64,000 nt of DNA from JAUYQR01 sp050632395. GTDB taxonomy: Bacteria > Pseudomonadota > Alphaproteobacteria > Rhodobacterales > Rhodobacteraceae. The DNA is taken from positions 2,046,001 to 2,110,000 of the forward strand of contig NZ_CP192600.1 in the NCBI RefSeq assembly GCF_050632395.1, read 5' to 3'. The position numbers were made by a program, and so were the translations under genes. Of this stretch, positions 43,856-52,861 are shown piece by piece; the stretch's first letter is position 1, and each line of letters begins with the position of its first letter. The notes under the pieces were generated by a model that ran no database searches, was not told the DNA's origin, and worked only from the letters and a program-made list of their open reading frames with translations.

Positions 43856-45244
43856 ATGAAGCGGATCACAGCACGGCGATTTGACGCGCTCTGTTACGTC
43901 AGGGCGCCATACATGCACTTAATTGCCGCAGAGGTGCGACACTATGAAACAGCAGACCTAACCAATCTTGGCTTGGTGGTATTTGACCGCACTGACCAAG
44001 ATTTTGGCTACATCATCTTGGGCAGAGACCAGCGCAAAATTTTCAGGGTGCTGGAAGTTGGTAGCGAATGGTTCAGAACTCCGGATGAGGCAGAGGCCGC
44101 ACTGAAAAAAGCGATCCAACCGTATGAAGCGGATGGTATGACTATTTATAGGCAAGGCGACGAGATCGAACCAACTTTTCATATTTTTGAGCCGGTGGCA
44201 TCGGAAAAAGAGCGGCATCAATATTTCAAAGCCCTCGTAGATTCTGACCATCGGGAAGCAGCGCGAAATCTCATTCAGGAAATCGCTTATTCCTTTGTCG
44301 ATGTCGATGGAAATTACGTTCAGCAATTTCAATCGACCGGCTTTGATCAAAGGCTATGGGAACTCTTCTTGTACGTCCTTTTTCACAAGGCTGGTTTTGA
44401 AATCGATAACTCTCACTCTGTGCCGGACTATTGCCTGTCGAAATTCGGATTCAGTGTCTTTGTCGAGGCCGTAACCGTTGGCCAAAACCCAGATTTTGAC
44501 GTTCCAGCAAACAGTGCGGCCGAGATCGCAGAACTGTCTAAAGACTATATGCCGATCAAGTTTGGCAGCCCTCTGTTCAAGAAACTCAGCCGGAAAACAA
44601 AGTACTGGGACTTGCCCCACGTTACTGGCCACCCGTTCGTGCTGGCGATCCACGACTACCACGGCCTCGCGACGGAGGACACGCCCGGTTCGATGACTTG
44701 GTCAAGGGCGGGACTGGTCAACTATCTCTACGGGGTACGCGACGAAGTTGTGGTCGATGGAGACAGAGTCTCTCCCAGAATGGTGGTAGGCCGAACCGGA
44801 CTTGAACCGGCGATCAGAGTGATCACGGAACACACGCACGGAACGAAGACGATACCTAGCCGCTTCTTCTCCCAACCTGGTGCCGAAAACGTTAGCGCCG
44901 TTCTGTTCTCGAATGGAGCAACGATAACCACCTTCGGCCGCATGGGGAAGATCGCGGGCCTCGGAAGTGCCAACGTCAAAATGCTGCGCATGGGGATGTG
45001 GATAGGTGAAGATCAAGTTAGCTCCGAGCCCTTTGTCACAGATGTGGACTCTTCGGATTACGACGAAGGATGGGGCGATACAGTGACCATGTTCCACAAT
45101 CCTTGGACGAAGTTCCCAGTGCCTGACGAGCTATTTCCGACTATTAGCCATGCGATCTTCGATCCAATCACATGCCGCGTACACTACAAGTTTACGCCCA
45201 AGCACGTCCTCACCTCGATCACCAATGTGATTGTTCCTAAGTAA
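43856..45244 (+). CDS. Unknown protein with PD-(D/E)XK-like core
   Basis: This 462-residue protein has no family I can name. Residues about 162-206 read FDQRLWELFLYVLFHKAGFE, then HSVPDYCLSKFGFSVFVEAV. The order of a WEL helix, PDY (Asp near 190) and FVEAV (Glu near 204) looks like a restriction-endonuclease-type nuclease core, but the final Lys of the motif is not obvious. The N-terminal 130 residues hold a separate alpha-beta region (LTNLGLVVFDRTDQDFGYII). Base composition is clearly less GC-rich than its neighbours, so it looks recently acquired. A role in defence is inference. Confidence 0.6.
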   Translation: MKRITARRFDALCYVRAPYMHLIAAEVRHYETADLTNLGLVVFDRTDQDFGYIILGRDQRKIFRVLEVGSEWFRTPDEAEAALKKAIQPYEADGMTIYRQGDEIEPTFHIFEPVASEKERHQYFKALVDSDHREAARNLIQEIAYSFVDVDGNYVQQFQSTGFDQRLWELFLYVLFHKAGFEIDNSHSVPDYCLSKFGFSVFVEAVTVGQNPDFDVPANSAAEIAELSKDYMPIKFGSPLFKKLSRKTKYWDLPHVTGHPFVLAIHDYHGLATEDTPGSMTWSRAGLVNYLYGVRDEVVVDGDRVSPRMVVGRTGLEPAIRVITEHTHGTKTIPSRFFSQPGAENVSAVLFSNGATITTFGRMGKIAGLGSANVKMLRMGMWIGEDQVSSEPFVTDVDSSDYDEGWGDTVTMFHNPWTKFPVPDELFPTISHAIFDPITCRVHYKFTPKHVLTSITNVIVPK

Positions 45245-45622
45245 ATGGGTGCAAAGACAGCGCGCCAAATATGTGAACGATTGACCGGCTATAGTTTTTT
45301 CGAGCCGAGGCCGGAGCCCGGTTAGTGCTTACGCCGATTGGCGCCGGTCGCTCAATTTGAAGGCTCCGCACCTAGTTCGCTTGCCTAGGACTGCTCGCTC
45401 CTGTCGCTGCGGCGCGCTCGGCTGGCAGCTTCGGAGGCCCGCGCCAAGAGGGTCGACCGGCAGCTTTGGGCCGAGCATGTCGGCCGAAGCCGGCTGATGC
45501 TCAACAGACCCATTGCTGCGCCGCCGTAAGTCAGCTTCGAGGCCTGAGCTGACCTGCCACTCGCGCTAGCTGCAGTGAAATCAATGAAGGAGGGTAGGAC
45601 GCCGCTTGAGGGCTCCGCCCTC
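45245..45622. other. Intergenic region, nothing recognised
   Basis: The 378 bases between the convergent gene ends show no frame with protein-like content, RNA gene or clear hairpin followed by a T-run. Confidence 0.45.
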
Positions 45623-47026
45623 TCACAGGCTGTTCTTGTAAATCTGTCCGCCCTTCATGATGACTTTGAAGTTGGCTACAGGGTCTGCGATCAGGTCAAG
45701 CTGTGCGGCTGGGTCTCCGTCGACCAGTAGCACATCAGCGAAGGCACCCACTTCGATCACGCCAAGCTTGCCGTCATAGGGATTGCGCGGACCGCACAGA
45801 GCCAGCAGGTCGGCATTCCGGGCGGTCAGCAGTTGCAGCGTTTCGGCGGGCGAAAACCACTGTAGCAGCTTCACGGCATCCGCGCCCTGGGAGAGGTTCT
45901 GTTTGGGGTTGAATAGGTAGTCGGACCCGTAGGCCAACTTGACGTTGTGCTTGCGAGCAAAGGTAAAGGCGGTATCCGTGCCGTCGATCACCATCTGCTT
46001 CTTCTTTATAACATCCGGCGTCTGCGTCGGCGGCGCAGGGCTGAGGACCTGCAGGCTAAGGAAGATGCCATTGTCGGCCAGCATCTTGATGGTGTCTTCC
46101 TCCAGCAATTGCCCATGCTCGATGCACTTCACGCCCGCGTCGATGCAGCGGCGCACCGCCTTGGTGGTGTAGGCATGGGTGCAGACATAGGTGCCCCAAT
46201 CGTCCGCCGCCTGAACCGCCGCAAGTAGCTCGTCGAAAGTATACTGTGCCACATCCAGCGGGTCATAGGCCGAGGCCGCCCCGCCGCCCGCCATCAGCTT
46301 GATTTGCGTCGCCCCGGCACGCAGGTTTTCGCGCACTGCCGTCAGCACCTCGTCGCGGCCATCGGCGATGAACGCAACGCCCATCAATTCCCCGACCGAG
46401 GTGGTGCCGCCAAACCTGCGCGAGCGTTCGTTCAGCGTGCGGAAATCGCCATGCCCCGAGGTTTGAGAGATCATCGCGCCACTGGGATAGATGCGCGGAC
46501 CAACGGCCTCACCGCTGTCGATCGCCCGCTTCAAGGCGAACACTGGGCCGCCCACGTCTCGCACCGAAGTGAACCCGCGCAGCACCATCAGCCGGGCCTC
46601 TTCGGCGGCTATAGCGTTCAAGCTTTCGAAGGTCTGAGAGGGATCCATCATCGCAGCCTGACTGGACCCGGTCATGAACAGATGCACGTGGTTGTCGATC
46701 ATGCCCGGCATCAGGGTGCGCCCGGCGCAATCGATTACCGTAGCGCCGTCGGGCGCGGTCATCGTGCCTTCGACAATCGCGGCGACCCGCTCTCCTTCGA
46801 CCAAAACGTTCATCCCCTGCCGGACCGTCAATCCTAGCCCGTCAAACAGGGCGGCGTTGGTGAACACGGTCTGCGTCGCAGTTTGTGCATGGGCAAATCG
46901 TGGCATGCCAAGGACGCCTGCCGCAGCGGTGACCAATGCACCCGCCATGAAACTGCGACGCGGCACCTTCGCGACGGAGACACGGGCTTTGGGGCACTGA
47001 CCGGCTCTCGTTTTTGGGGTCGCCAT
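45623..47026 (-). CDS. Tat-exported metal-dependent amidohydrolase
   Basis: This 467-residue protein starts with a twin-arginine signal (PRRSFMAGALVTAAAGVLG) and AHA cleavage region. The amidohydrolase barrel has the metal site NHVHLF, then the metal-binding Lys in GATQIKLMAGGGA, CTHAYTTKAVRRCIDAGVKC, IEHGQLL and AYGSDYLFNP. It resembles periplasmic imidazolonepropionase/prolidase-like enzymes. GGAGG lies 4 bases before ATG 47026. It is likely cargo, and its substrate cannot be told. Confidence 0.85.
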   Translation of the reverse strand: MATPKTRAGQCPKARVSVAKVPRRSFMAGALVTAAAGVLGMPRFAHAQTATQTVFTNAALFDGLGLTVRQGMNVLVEGERVAAIVEGTMTAPDGATVIDCAGRTLMPGMIDNHVHLFMTGSSQAAMMDPSQTFESLNAIAAEEARLMVLRGFTSVRDVGGPVFALKRAIDSGEAVGPRIYPSGAMISQTSGHGDFRTLNERSRRFGGTTSVGELMGVAFIADGRDEVLTAVRENLRAGATQIKLMAGGGAASAYDPLDVAQYTFDELLAAVQAADDWGTYVCTHAYTTKAVRRCIDAGVKCIEHGQLLEEDTIKMLADNGIFLSLQVLSPAPPTQTPDVIKKKQMVIDGTDTAFTFARKHNVKLAYGSDYLFNPKQNLSQGADAVKLLQWFSPAETLQLLTARNADLLALCGPRNPYDGKLGVIEVGAFADVLLVDGDPAAQLDLIADPVANFKVIMKGGQIYKNSL

Positions 47027-47340
47027 CGTTCCTCCGGCAGTCATCACTGTGGGATTAATCGCCGAAAAGCTGGCTAGGTTTAACCTATTTGTGTGTTGCG
47101 GCTAAGGCTGCGTCAATTGCTAAGATCAGACCTCGCTTTAGGGTTCGGTGATTTCGGTACAGGCATCCGGACCGGGTTTGTAACCAATGCCAACCGATTG
47201 TTAGACAGATATCATCGCGAGCATCCGAAGCGGACGCCGAGCACCTCACCCAAGCCCGTTAACCTGCCTATGCGAAGTCCCACTCCTGTCGCTAGCCGCC
47301 GGGGCCAAGAAATTTCACATATAGCGGAGTGAAGACCACT
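47027..47340. other. Intergenic region between amidohydrolase start and GTPase end
   Basis: About 310 bases with no supported gene. It must contain the amidohydrolase promoter. I see no strong terminator for the GTPase operon. Confidence 0.4.
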
Positions 47341-48879
47341 TCACCGCCCGAAGAGTTTCCCGGCGGCTAGGCGTCCGGCTTCCCAGATCCCGGATGCGCC
47401 TCGCGACAACTCCTGCGACAGGGAACTGCCCGAGTCGGCTCCCGTTATGCGTCGGCGGTTGCGCTGCGTAGCTAAGGCGTCTGATGCGCTGTGTGCGATC
47501 GTGGCGGTCATTTGGTCGAGGTTCCAGAAGTGCCCTTCGGAAACCACGGGGATCGCCTCGCGGCAGGACAGGTCGGCGCAGATTGCGGTGCTGGCGGCAG
47601 CGATGGTCTTCTGGGCCTCTGTTGGCAGGAGATGTTCGGGGTAGGGCCAGTCCGGAAGCAGTTGGTCCACCGCGTTCGCGACGATGGTTATGGGCGGCAC
47701 CCGCCTCAGCGGGCGGGTGGCGAAGGCGGCCTCGATCATATGGAGCAACTCGACATCCGGTGCTCGTGCGGGGCGGTTGGCGCGGATGATCCAAAGGAGG
47801 TGGTCACATTCAAGAACCTGCGCGAGCAGCGCCTCGGCAACGGCGTCACTGCCGTCGATCCCCTGGCTGTCGATCACGGAATATGGCATCCCGTCGATGT
47901 CCAGCATGTGTCGGGTCAGGCCTGACGTGGTGGGGGCCATGTCGGTCTCGGCGATGGCGCTTCCCGCAAGCCGATTGATCACCGTGGATTTCCCCGCCGA
48001 TACCTGACCGATTACAAGCAGGCGTATTGGTTCGTCCGGCTGGGCCAGGATGCGCTTGTCAAGATCGGCGGAGCCAAGCTCGATCTTCAGCAGTTCCTCG
48101 TCGGTAAACCGCAGGTGGCCGGCGTGCAGGTCAACGGCGGCGCGCGCGACCTCTTCCAAAATGATCTGCTGAACGATGGCGACGCTGAAGTTTTTCATCT
48201 CGCCGCCATCGGCCCCGCTGGTCACGGCCCCCTGGATTTCCTGCATGATGGCGGCCGGCGCGTTGGTGTACAGGCGCTGTGCGCGCCAGGCCCAGCCTGC
48301 CACGGTGGCACCGCGCTGAACCCAAGCCTTTTTTCCCCAGATCCAGAGGATCGTCTTCAGGCTGATCCGGTCGGAGAAGGGCACCATGTCATACAGGTTT
48401 CGCCGCAGGCGGATCATGACGCGGTCGGCCAGCAACAGGGCTTCGGGGATCGAGAAGTCCAAGGCGCTCTTCTGGCCCGCCGATAGCCGCTGTGCCGCCT
48501 GTTCGACTAGATTGAAGGCCAGCTTGCGCAAGTCGTCCCAAGGGCGCGGTTCCCGCGCGATTTCCGCGCACAGACTGTTGAACACCGCCAGTTCTCGCTC
48601 GGTCCATTCCAGGTTCGCAGCGACGATCGGAGCATGGTCTGTATCGACGGGCGCGGCAACCGCCTGCCTCTGGCGGGTCCTGCGGAGCAGCAGCAGGATA
48701 AGCCGGAGCAGGAGAATCAGGCCGAGCGTGATGCCGACGAAGGGCACCAGCCAGTCATGCTCGGCCAGCCAGAGTACGCCGAGTACAATCAGCGCCAACC
48801 AGGGCAGGCCGTAGATTAGGGCGGTGAGCAGGGCAGGGCTGCGCGCGATGCGCTTCAGGATCACCTCAACCTGCTGCAT
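47341..48879 (-). CDS. Membrane-anchored GTPase (second GTPase of operon)
   Basis: This 512-residue protein has two N-terminal membrane segments (ALIYGLPWLALIVLGVLWLA and FVGITLGLILLLRLILLLL), then a helical region to about residue 270, and then a GTPase domain. The P-loop GQVSAGKSTVINRLAG lies near residue 290, the switch motif DSQGIDG near 338 and NAVDQ (NKxD-type) near 401. AAGGA lies 8 bases before ATG 48879, inside the end of the upstream GTPase gene; ATG 48888 is an alternative. It is translationally coupled to that gene. The layout resembles membrane-bound dynamin- or IRG-like GTPases, but no known family is assigned. Confidence 0.7.
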   Translation of the reverse strand: MQQVEVILKRIARSPALLTALIYGLPWLALIVLGVLWLAEHDWLVPFVGITLGLILLLRLILLLLRRTRQRQAVAAPVDTDHAPIVAANLEWTERELAVFNSLCAEIAREPRPWDDLRKLAFNLVEQAAQRLSAGQKSALDFSIPEALLLADRVMIRLRRNLYDMVPFSDRISLKTILWIWGKKAWVQRGATVAGWAWRAQRLYTNAPAAIMQEIQGAVTSGADGGEMKNFSVAIVQQIILEEVARAAVDLHAGHLRFTDEELLKIELGSADLDKRILAQPDEPIRLLVIGQVSAGKSTVINRLAGSAIAETDMAPTTSGLTRHMLDIDGMPYSVIDSQGIDGSDAVAEALLAQVLECDHLLWIIRANRPARAPDVELLHMIEAAFATRPLRRVPPITIVANAVDQLLPDWPYPEHLLPTEAQKTIAAASTAICADLSCREAIPVVSEGHFWNLDQMTATIAHSASDALATQRNRRRITGADSGSSLSQELSRGASGIWEAGRLAAGKLFGR

Positions 48880-50785
48880 GGTCGCCATCCTTGATCTTGG
48901 CCTGCGAGAAGGCGGCAAGGTAACGATCCCGCAGCGCCTGCTCATCGACCGTGCGACCCGCTTTAGTGTGGTACATCCAGTAGGCCGCCGCGCGCCCCAC
49001 GGCATAGGTCGAGGCAAAGCCGTAGCCTGCGGTCAGCACCGGAGCGGCCGTCTGGCCCACAACCGGGATCAATCCGGCAAGGCTGCGTCCAAGAATGCCG
49101 ATCAGCGCGCCACCCACGACGCCCGTCCCGAGCGCCGAGACGAAGGCGATCAATCGGTCGCGGTCCCACGGTAGACCATAACTGTTCGCTAGTGCTGTGA
49201 CCAAGGCGAGTTGCAAGGCAGGGGCTGTCGCCGCCCCTACCACGGGCACAGCCCCCGAAGCGGTCGCCATGCCCGCATAGCGCAGGACAGTCCCGCGGTG
49301 GGCCAGAAACGCGGCCTCTTCGGCGTCACTCGCCTTTTGCCGGTCCATCAGCATCGCGACGGACGGCAGGGTCGTGGCCATGGCTTGTTTCAGCCCCTCA
49401 AGGTCGGCTTTTGAGGGCATCGACAGGTCCAAATCGAGCCACGGCAGATCCTGCTTCGCGGCCTTTTCAAAGAGTGACTGGTTCGCCGACCTGATCCGTC
49501 TGCGTTCGGCCGGGTCGGCAACCTTGTCTGCCGCGGTGTGCAGGACGACGACAGGCAGCTCAGGCTTCTTCCGGACCACCTTCGCCAGCGCGTCCGCGAC
49601 ATTGCCCTGTACCGGATCGTCGAGGCGCGATAGCACGAGTATCATCTGCGATGCGTCCCCGTTCGACGCGAGATCCTGATCTGGGCGATAGCCCGCTTCG
49701 CCAAGCCCGCGCGTGTCGAGGAAGCGCAGCACAGGATCGTCCGCCGGAAAGTTGAATGCATCCGCCGTCCGGGTGCAGGGAACAAAGCCGTTTCCGATCT
49801 CGACTGCGCCCTGGCCCGTCACTGCCTGCACCAGCGAGGACTTGCCGGCGCCGGTCTTTCCCAAGAGCCACAAGACAGGGATCGAACGGTCGGACGAGAC
49901 AGGGCTGCGCGAAGCCCCCTTTCCGCTTCCCCACAGCGCCGACACTCCGTCCGTCACGGTGGACCAGAGGTAAGAAGGGGCCGCAGTGACATAGTCCAGC
50001 GCCGAACGGGCCGTCTCGGTCCAGCCGCCCGCTGCCTTCTGGAAAATCCGGTCTGTCCGCGCGATGGCGGCGAGTTCAGCATCGTGAAGGACGCCATCCG
50101 CCGCAGCGATCTCGGTAAGAAAGGCCAGAAGCTCGGCCTTCAGCGTTTCGAAATTGCAGTCGGGGTTGTCGCGCTTGTAGACGGCCAGGGCCTCGGCAAT
50201 CTCGTCGACGCTGCGGCCTTCGGCACTACGCTCGATGACGGGCAAGGCCGCGGCGACGTAGACCGGATCAAGGCCCCATTCCGCGATAAAGTAATCGGTG
50301 ATCGCCGCTCGCTCGGCGTCGTCGACTTCCTCTGCATCACGCGCCACGCGAATGGCCAGCGATGCCATCAGGTCGAACAGCGCCGCCCCGATCACGTCGA
50401 TGGGCGTGTTGATGAAGGCCGGCACCTTTTGGACGCGCGCGCCCTCGTAGCTGCGGAACAGGCGCAGGACGCCGTAGCACGCGGCGCCGCTGGCGACGGC
50501 GGCCCCGACCACCCATCCGACGGGTGTGACCGCAGCGCCAAAGCCGAGGGCCGCAAGCCAGCCACCGCCGAAGAATGTGCCTGCGACGGCGGATGAGCTC
50601 GCCGCCAGCCCGCCTGCCGTTGCCGCGGTTCCGACCTGCCAGAGATCGCCCACCAGACGCGCGGTCTGCAACGACGCAAATGCATCCTCACCGATGGCGA
50701 GTTTCGCCTTGAACTTCAGCGGCTCGGCGACAACCCGACCGACGCCCTCAAAACGACTGATTTCGTCAGGGATTACCGTTGCCAA
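48866..50785 (-). CDS. TerB-GTPase-DUF697 fusion protein (TTG start)
   Basis: This 639-residue protein has a hydrophobic N-terminal patch (GGLAASSSAVAGTFFGGGWL). A TerB-like helical domain follows at about residues 150-265 (ELLAFLTEIAAADGVLHDAE). Next is a GTPase with GKTGAGKSSLVQAVTG near residue 310 and DTRGLGEAGY. A C-terminal DUF697/YcjF-like membrane domain follows at about 500-610 (GTGVVGGALIGILGRSLAGL). The only sensible start is TTG 50785, 3 bases after the previous stop and preceded by AAGG. Architecturally it is close to YcjX/YfjP-type and IRG-like GTPases. An antiphage role is inference. Confidence 0.72.
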   Translation of the reverse strand: MATVIPDEISRFEGVGRVVAEPLKFKAKLAIGEDAFASLQTARLVGDLWQVGTAATAGGLAASSSAVAGTFFGGGWLAALGFGAAVTPVGWVVGAAVASGAACYGVLRLFRSYEGARVQKVPAFINTPIDVIGAALFDLMASLAIRVARDAEEVDDAERAAITDYFIAEWGLDPVYVAAALPVIERSAEGRSVDEIAEALAVYKRDNPDCNFETLKAELLAFLTEIAAADGVLHDAELAAIARTDRIFQKAAGGWTETARSALDYVTAAPSYLWSTVTDGVSALWGSGKGASRSPVSSDRSIPVLWLLGKTGAGKSSLVQAVTGQGAVEIGNGFVPCTRTADAFNFPADDPVLRFLDTRGLGEAGYRPDQDLASNGDASQMILVLSRLDDPVQGNVADALAKVVRKKPELPVVVLHTAADKVADPAERRRIRSANQSLFEKAAKQDLPWLDLDLSMPSKADLEGLKQAMATTLPSVAMLMDRQKASDAEEAAFLAHRGTVLRYAGMATASGAVPVVGAATAPALQLALVTALANSYGLPWDRDRLIAFVSALGTGVVGGALIGILGRSLAGLIPVVGQTAAPVLTAGYGFASTYAVGRAAAYWMYHTKAGRTVDEQALRDRYLAAFSQAKIKDGDHAAG

Positions 50786-50788
50786 GAT

Positions 50789-51226
50789 TCATGCCTTCAC
50801 GGCGGCGAGTTGTGTCTGAAGGGCCGCAACCTTGGTCGACCAAGCGGACGACCGAAAATCGGACAGTGCGCCCATCGTCAGACCCGTCGCCAGCATGATC
50901 GGACCGACAAAGGCAGCAAGCAGCGGTCCTATCAGCGGTATGGTCCCGACAATCAGAGTGACGATGGATGCGACAACAACGCCGAACAGGGTGCCGGGGA
51001 ATGTCGTCGCGATATCCAGCGCGACAGCCAGGATCTTGCGACCAAGGGACACGACCGTTGAGCCGACAGTCCATGTGACCTTTGCCAAGTCGCGGAGGAC
51101 GGCCTTAAAGTCGGCCGATACGTCCAGTTGATCGATGAGGGCGGTCAGTTTCCGAAGGGGAAGCGACAGGTTCAGTTCCTTCAGGATATCTGCGTTTCCT
51201 AAGTTTTTCGGGTGCGTAGGCGACAT
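50789..51226 (-). CDS. Small membrane protein heading the GTPase operon
   Basis: This 145-residue protein starts MSPTHPKNLGNADILKELNL. A helical segment LRDLAKVTWTVGSTVVSLGR follows. Two membrane spans are visible (TLFGVVVASIVTLIVGTIPL and PLLAAFVGPIMLATGLTMGA). The end is a soluble amphipathic helix. It sits 3 bases before the TTG of the TerB-GTPase gene and is likely its membrane partner. No family recognised. Confidence 0.6.
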   Translation of the reverse strand: MSPTHPKNLGNADILKELNLSLPLRKLTALIDQLDVSADFKAVLRDLAKVTWTVGSTVVSLGRKILAVALDIATTFPGTLFGVVVASIVTLIVGTIPLIGPLLAAFVGPIMLATGLTMGALSDFRSSAWSTKVAALQTQLAAVKA

Positions 51227-51338
51227 GAATGGCCCTTCCGTGTGCGTCGCTTTATGTACTCTGGAGCATCATTACTCGCCAACAGAAATGTCCGCCTCGG
51301 CATTGCAACGGTTGTTGGGGTCAGGACTCGTTCTCGAT

Positions 51339-51410
51339 TCATAGCCAGAACATGACGGTTGCGGCGAGGGCTAGGCTGAAGGTACCTTTTCTCGGGTTTG
51401 GACGGAAGCA
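51339..51410 (-). mobile_element. 3' remnant of an IS5-type transposase
   Basis: The minus strand here encodes a C-terminus ending TFSLALAATVMFWL and stop, like the end of IS5-family transposases common in Rhodobacteraceae. Only about 23 codons remain before a stop at 51411-51413. It lies between the GTPase operon promoter and the ClpP-like gene, a sign of past insertion and deletion. Confidence 0.45.
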
Positions 51411-51429
51411 CTAGGCACAGGTTCGCTTC

Positions 51430-52800
51430 CTATGGTGCGAGCTTGGCGCTGCAGACCCAGTTCCCAGTAGTGAGGTTCTTTGCGCAGCTGCCCAGTTTGT
51501 CCATAGAGATCAGCTCCCCGGGTTGCCCATTAACGGAAACCCCGGCAGATCTCCCCTGGGCCTTTGCGTCGATCTCAATCACCGTCCGCGCCCCGCTTTG
51601 CCATTCGAGCAGGTGCTTGACCTTGAGAGGCTCCCCTCCGCTCAGAACGACACTATGCAAGCAGACTTCGTCATCGATCGAGGTACCAGAAGCATCGAAC
51701 ACCCGACATTGCCGGAACGCAATCGCGTCAGGCGGCGCATCACCGACGAACATCAATGCCTTGAGATCGGAAACTGGGTGCTGAGAACTGACGCGTTCAA
51801 AATAACGCAAACCTCCCTCCGTGATGCAGTCTCCAATCCTGGTGTCTGAGCTCTCGTCATATCCGCAGACTTCGATAGCCCCATCCGATAGAACAACCTC
51901 ACAGCCGATGCTCGAATATCCTGCGCGAGGGCTTGTCGTCGCGTATCTGCCATTCAAGGGATTCATTCTGACCCCCCGTGTCGCATTTTCCACCGACCAG
52001 TCGTTGGCAGGCAAGAGATCAAAAATGTCCTCAGTCATCAGGCCGTCGCCATTTCGGACGCTGGTAAGAGAGTAGCCGGAGTTTAGCGCACTCTCGCAAG
52101 CGTACATGACGTGCGGTTGTGCCAACTGAGCAAACGCAGGCAAACCGTCCACTCCGATCTGCCAACGGGTCGCCTGTTCGACGGTCCGGATGAAATACAT
52201 ATCCGTCCCAGGGGTCCCAGCCATCATTTCCATCAAATCTGGCTCGATCATTCGGCTATCATGCCAAGGGGTCGGCGTGTTCGCGAGTGCCATAAGGTCA
52301 TAAATGGACTCGATCCCCACGTCGTAGGCAGCCTCGACATCGCCGGAGCTGAACTCACGGGCCTCGCTGATCGAAAGGTAGGGGCGATGGAAGCCGAGCG
52401 TCGAGCCCGCATCCATTCTCCGGTCGAGAAAGGCGACCTCGTCGCCGCGGGCGTTCCCCATCATGAACATGATCGCACAGACCGACTGACATTCCTTTCC
52501 GTTGCGGATCCGTGTCCCGATCCCCTCATCAAGAATGAAACGGGCCATCTTGAGCCCTTCGACCAGGCTCCCGCCCGGGCTGTTCAGGCAGATAAGGGAT
52601 CCGCTGGTCGATTCTCCATTATTGATTACCAGGCGATCCTTGAGAGCCGTCAGCTTTTCGAAATCGCCAAACTCAATCTGCCCCTCAATGTCGACCCTGC
52701 ATTCCGCGTCGGAAGAAATACGTATCTCGGCGGCAAAAGACGGCACAGGCGAAAAGGCGGTCCAGAAGGCGCACGCTGGGATGAAGATTCGATTACCCAT
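51430..52800 (-). CDS. Exported ClpP-fold protein downstream of BREX
   Basis: This 456-residue protein has a signal peptide (MGNRIFIPACAFWTAFSPVP, cleavage near SFAAE). A ClpP/crotonase-like domain has LICLNSPGGSLVEGLKMARF (oxyanion Gly near residue 73) and a likely nucleophile Ser in GKECQSVCAIMFMMG near residue 106. Exported proteins of this type (COG3904-like) are known, but without a clear substrate. The remaining 300 residues are Cys-rich (about ten cysteines) and unrecognised, perhaps a binding domain. AGGA lies 7 bases before the ATG. It follows brxL by 61 bases on the same strand, so it could be cotranscribed with BREX. Confidence 0.65.
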   Translation of the reverse strand: MGNRIFIPACAFWTAFSPVPSFAAEIRISSDAECRVDIEGQIEFGDFEKLTALKDRLVINNGESTSGSLICLNSPGGSLVEGLKMARFILDEGIGTRIRNGKECQSVCAIMFMMGNARGDEVAFLDRRMDAGSTLGFHRPYLSISEAREFSSGDVEAAYDVGIESIYDLMALANTPTPWHDSRMIEPDLMEMMAGTPGTDMYFIRTVEQATRWQIGVDGLPAFAQLAQPHVMYACESALNSGYSLTSVRNGDGLMTEDIFDLLPANDWSVENATRGVRMNPLNGRYATTSPRAGYSSIGCEVVLSDGAIEVCGYDESSDTRIGDCITEGGLRYFERVSSQHPVSDLKALMFVGDAPPDAIAFRQCRVFDASGTSIDDEVCLHSVVLSGGEPLKVKHLLEWQSGARTVIEIDAKAQGRSAGVSVNGQPGELISMDKLGSCAKNLTTGNWVCSAKLAP

Positions 52801-52861
52801 CTTTATTTCCTGAAGCCAGTCGTGTTCTGAGTAACCAAATCATCTGTCCTAGCGCCTTCAG

